DNA of 64,000 nucleotides from Zhuqueibacter pondensis (lineage in GTDB: Bacteria; Zhuqueibacterota; Zhuqueibacteria; Zhuqueibacterales; Zhuqueibacteraceae): the NCBI GenBank assembly GCA_034505955.1, contig JAPDQK010000014.1:1-64000 (forward strand), in the 5' to 3' direction. Shown piece by piece: positions 63,249-64,000 of the stretch; positions within the stretch are counted from its first letter, which is position 1, and each line of letters opens with the position of its first letter. Below the pieces are notes generated by a model. That model did no database searches. It saw nothing but the letters and a program-made list of their open reading frames with translations, and was not told the origin of the DNA. The position numbers and the translations under genes were made by a program.

Positions 63249-63545
63249 GATTCACACGAATCCTATATTTGACGTGACGATTGCCATCCAAACGAAAAAC
63301 TCCTACCCTCGAAACAGGCAACCCTGCGAGCGCAGCCTGTTTCAAAAGTAGGAGTTATCAATTCACCGGGAAGCGAATGATTACGGCGAACTCCATCACC
63401 ATTTTAAAAAAATATAAAAAAGAAAAGTCGCAAAAGCAATAAGTATTTCACGCCGCGATATTCACCGCGCTTACTGCATTACGGCTAATTTCCTTCCCAA
63501 AAAATTCATTTTGATTTGTGCTGTAGATTTTTTAGATTTATTTCA
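63249..63545. repeat. Divergent gap with a nested repeat hairpin
   Basis: Outer arms AACTCCTAC (63298-63306) and GTAGGAGTT (63348-63356); inner arms GAAACAGGC (63311-63319) and GCCTGTTTC (63335-63343). The loop sequence CCTGCGAGCGCAGCC is a diverged form of the dispersed repeat core. The gap also holds the MFS promoter side. Confidence 0.65.
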
Positions 63546-63899
63546 ATGCGCAATAAATCCTCAACATCCAGCGATCGTATTGCCAGCTTGCTGCTGGTGA
63601 TTTGCTTCACCGTTTCGCTGCTCTTTTGCGGCGACGCCGACTGCTTGAACGGCAACAGCAACGAAGATTGTGCTTCCTTGCTGTGCTCGTTATTGAACAA
63701 GCACGACGCTTCTTCTTCACACGACTCTTTTAGAGGTGCTGGCAAAGACTGCTCGTGTGTTTGCCATTTGCCTGCTGTGATTCCGCCTGTTTTTGGTTTT
63801 GATTATCATCCCCTCTCACTTGACAATTCTCTCACCGCAGTCACATTCGTTCCTGCTGCACCTGTTCGTCTCGTTTACCATCCCCCGGCAACAGCTTAA
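63546..63899 (+). CDS. Cys-rich secreted/membrane small protein
   Basis: 117 aa from ATG 63546. A hydrophobic helix (ASLLLVICFTVSLLFC) then cysteines DADCLNG, EDCASLLCSLLN and KDCSCVCHLPAV. The C-S-C-V-C-H run is reminiscent of small proteins encoded before metal-efflux genes, but this is a weak resemblance. It could bind metal at the membrane. The next gene starts 72 nt further on. Confidence 0.6.
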   Translation: MRNKSSTSSDRIASLLLVICFTVSLLFCGDADCLNGNSNEDCASLLCSLLNKHDASSSHDSFRGAGKDCSCVCHLPAVIPPVFGFDYHPLSLDNSLTAVTFVPAAPVRLVYHPPATA

Positions 63900-63970
63900 G
63901 CCTCTTTATTTTTCTCGAATAGTTCACCCATTTTTCGTCTTCTGTTCTGAAATCTGAAAGGAACCGCAAC

Positions 63971-64000
63971 GTGTTTCTATATCTGCGTTCATGCATGGCC
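63971..64000 (+). CDS. Start of a further gene (off the right edge)
   Basis: AAAGGA at 63957-63962, then GTG at 63971 opening MFLYLRSCMA before the window ends. Too short to identify. The small Cys-rich protein upstream would fit an efflux-type neighbour, but this is a guess. Confidence 0.4.
   Translation, partial: MFLYLRSCMA

Noticed and set aside
1..64000. CRISPR arrays, rRNA and tRNA genes
   Set aside because: No regularly spaced repeats and no rRNA-like or clear tRNA-like sequence were recognised; small tRNAs could still be missed by eye.

Overview
The window looks like a chromosomal segment from a Gram-negative-type (diderm) bacterium. Evidence for this is the LptB ATPase of lipopolysaccharide export, a Wzi-like outer-membrane barrel, a DUF5916 outer-membrane protein and a heme-bearing porin. 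RNase Y, a CXXXY-type CcmE and DUF2203 suggest a lineage outside the well-studied Proteobacteria. An FCB-group or candidate-phylum (KSB1/Calditrichota-like) origin fits but is not proven. No rRNA, tRNA or CRISPR array was recognised.

Layout. 0-5 kb: the 5' part of pdxB (minus), then a DUF1460 amidase-like protein, an M1 aminopeptidase and a zinc-finger/MGMT DNA-repair protein (plus). 4.3-13.8 kb (minus): glycosylasparaginase, SppA-like protease, a lone HicB, PdxJ, an HtrA-like protease, ArgH, ArgG, a GNAT acetyltransferase and RsgA. PdxB and PdxJ together indicate DXP-dependent vitamin B6 synthesis; ArgG and ArgH are the last two steps of arginine synthesis. 13.9-19.1 kb is an accessory, conflict-type island on the minus strand. 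It holds a decayed ATPase fragment, a 140-bp MITE, a TIR protein, an HNH nuclease with a small partner, a NACHT-type ATPase and a RelE/ParE-like toxin with its antitoxin. 19.2-24.9 kb (minus): two GT2 glycosyltransferases, a Wzi-like barrel and a radical SAM/SPASM protein, probably for surface polysaccharide. 25.9-57 kb is mainly plus strand: a LarA-like protein, M24 peptidase, RlmD-type rRNA methyltransferase, secreted DUF151-PDZ protein, flippase-like protein (minus), Nth, two sugar-ABC permeases, NfeD-like protein, RAYT transposase, UvrA, PfkB kinase, VOC protein, acyl-CoA dehydrogenase, RNase Y, CcmE, CcmF, adenosine deaminase, a multiheme cytochrome, a heme-bearing porin and a DUF5916 protein. 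57-63 kb (minus) is an apparent operon of MFS transporter, phosphoesterase, enolase, zinc-ribbon/HEAT protein, a helical protein and LptB. The right edge holds a Cys-rich secreted protein and the first codons of another gene.

Most interesting system. Two immune-like proteins, one with a TIR effector domain and one with a NACHT-type ATPase, end in the same DUF1566/Lcl-type (C-type-lectin-like) module. Their last ~85 bp before the variable patch and ~57 bp across and beyond the stop codon are almost identical. Between them lies a ~54-nt patch that is strongly divergent, and there codon positions 1 and 2 differ while position 3 stays C or T. That is the pattern expected of a diversity-generating retroelement (DGR) variable region. 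No reverse transcriptase or template repeat is visible in the window, so these would be remote DGR targets. The NACHT copy carries a 2-nt deletion in its patch.

A second theme is a short dispersed palindromic repeat, CCTACGGGCGYAGCC. It occurs in intergenic hairpins that otherwise have unrelated arms, and once inside the rsgA coding sequence. A lone RAYT-type transposase is also present.
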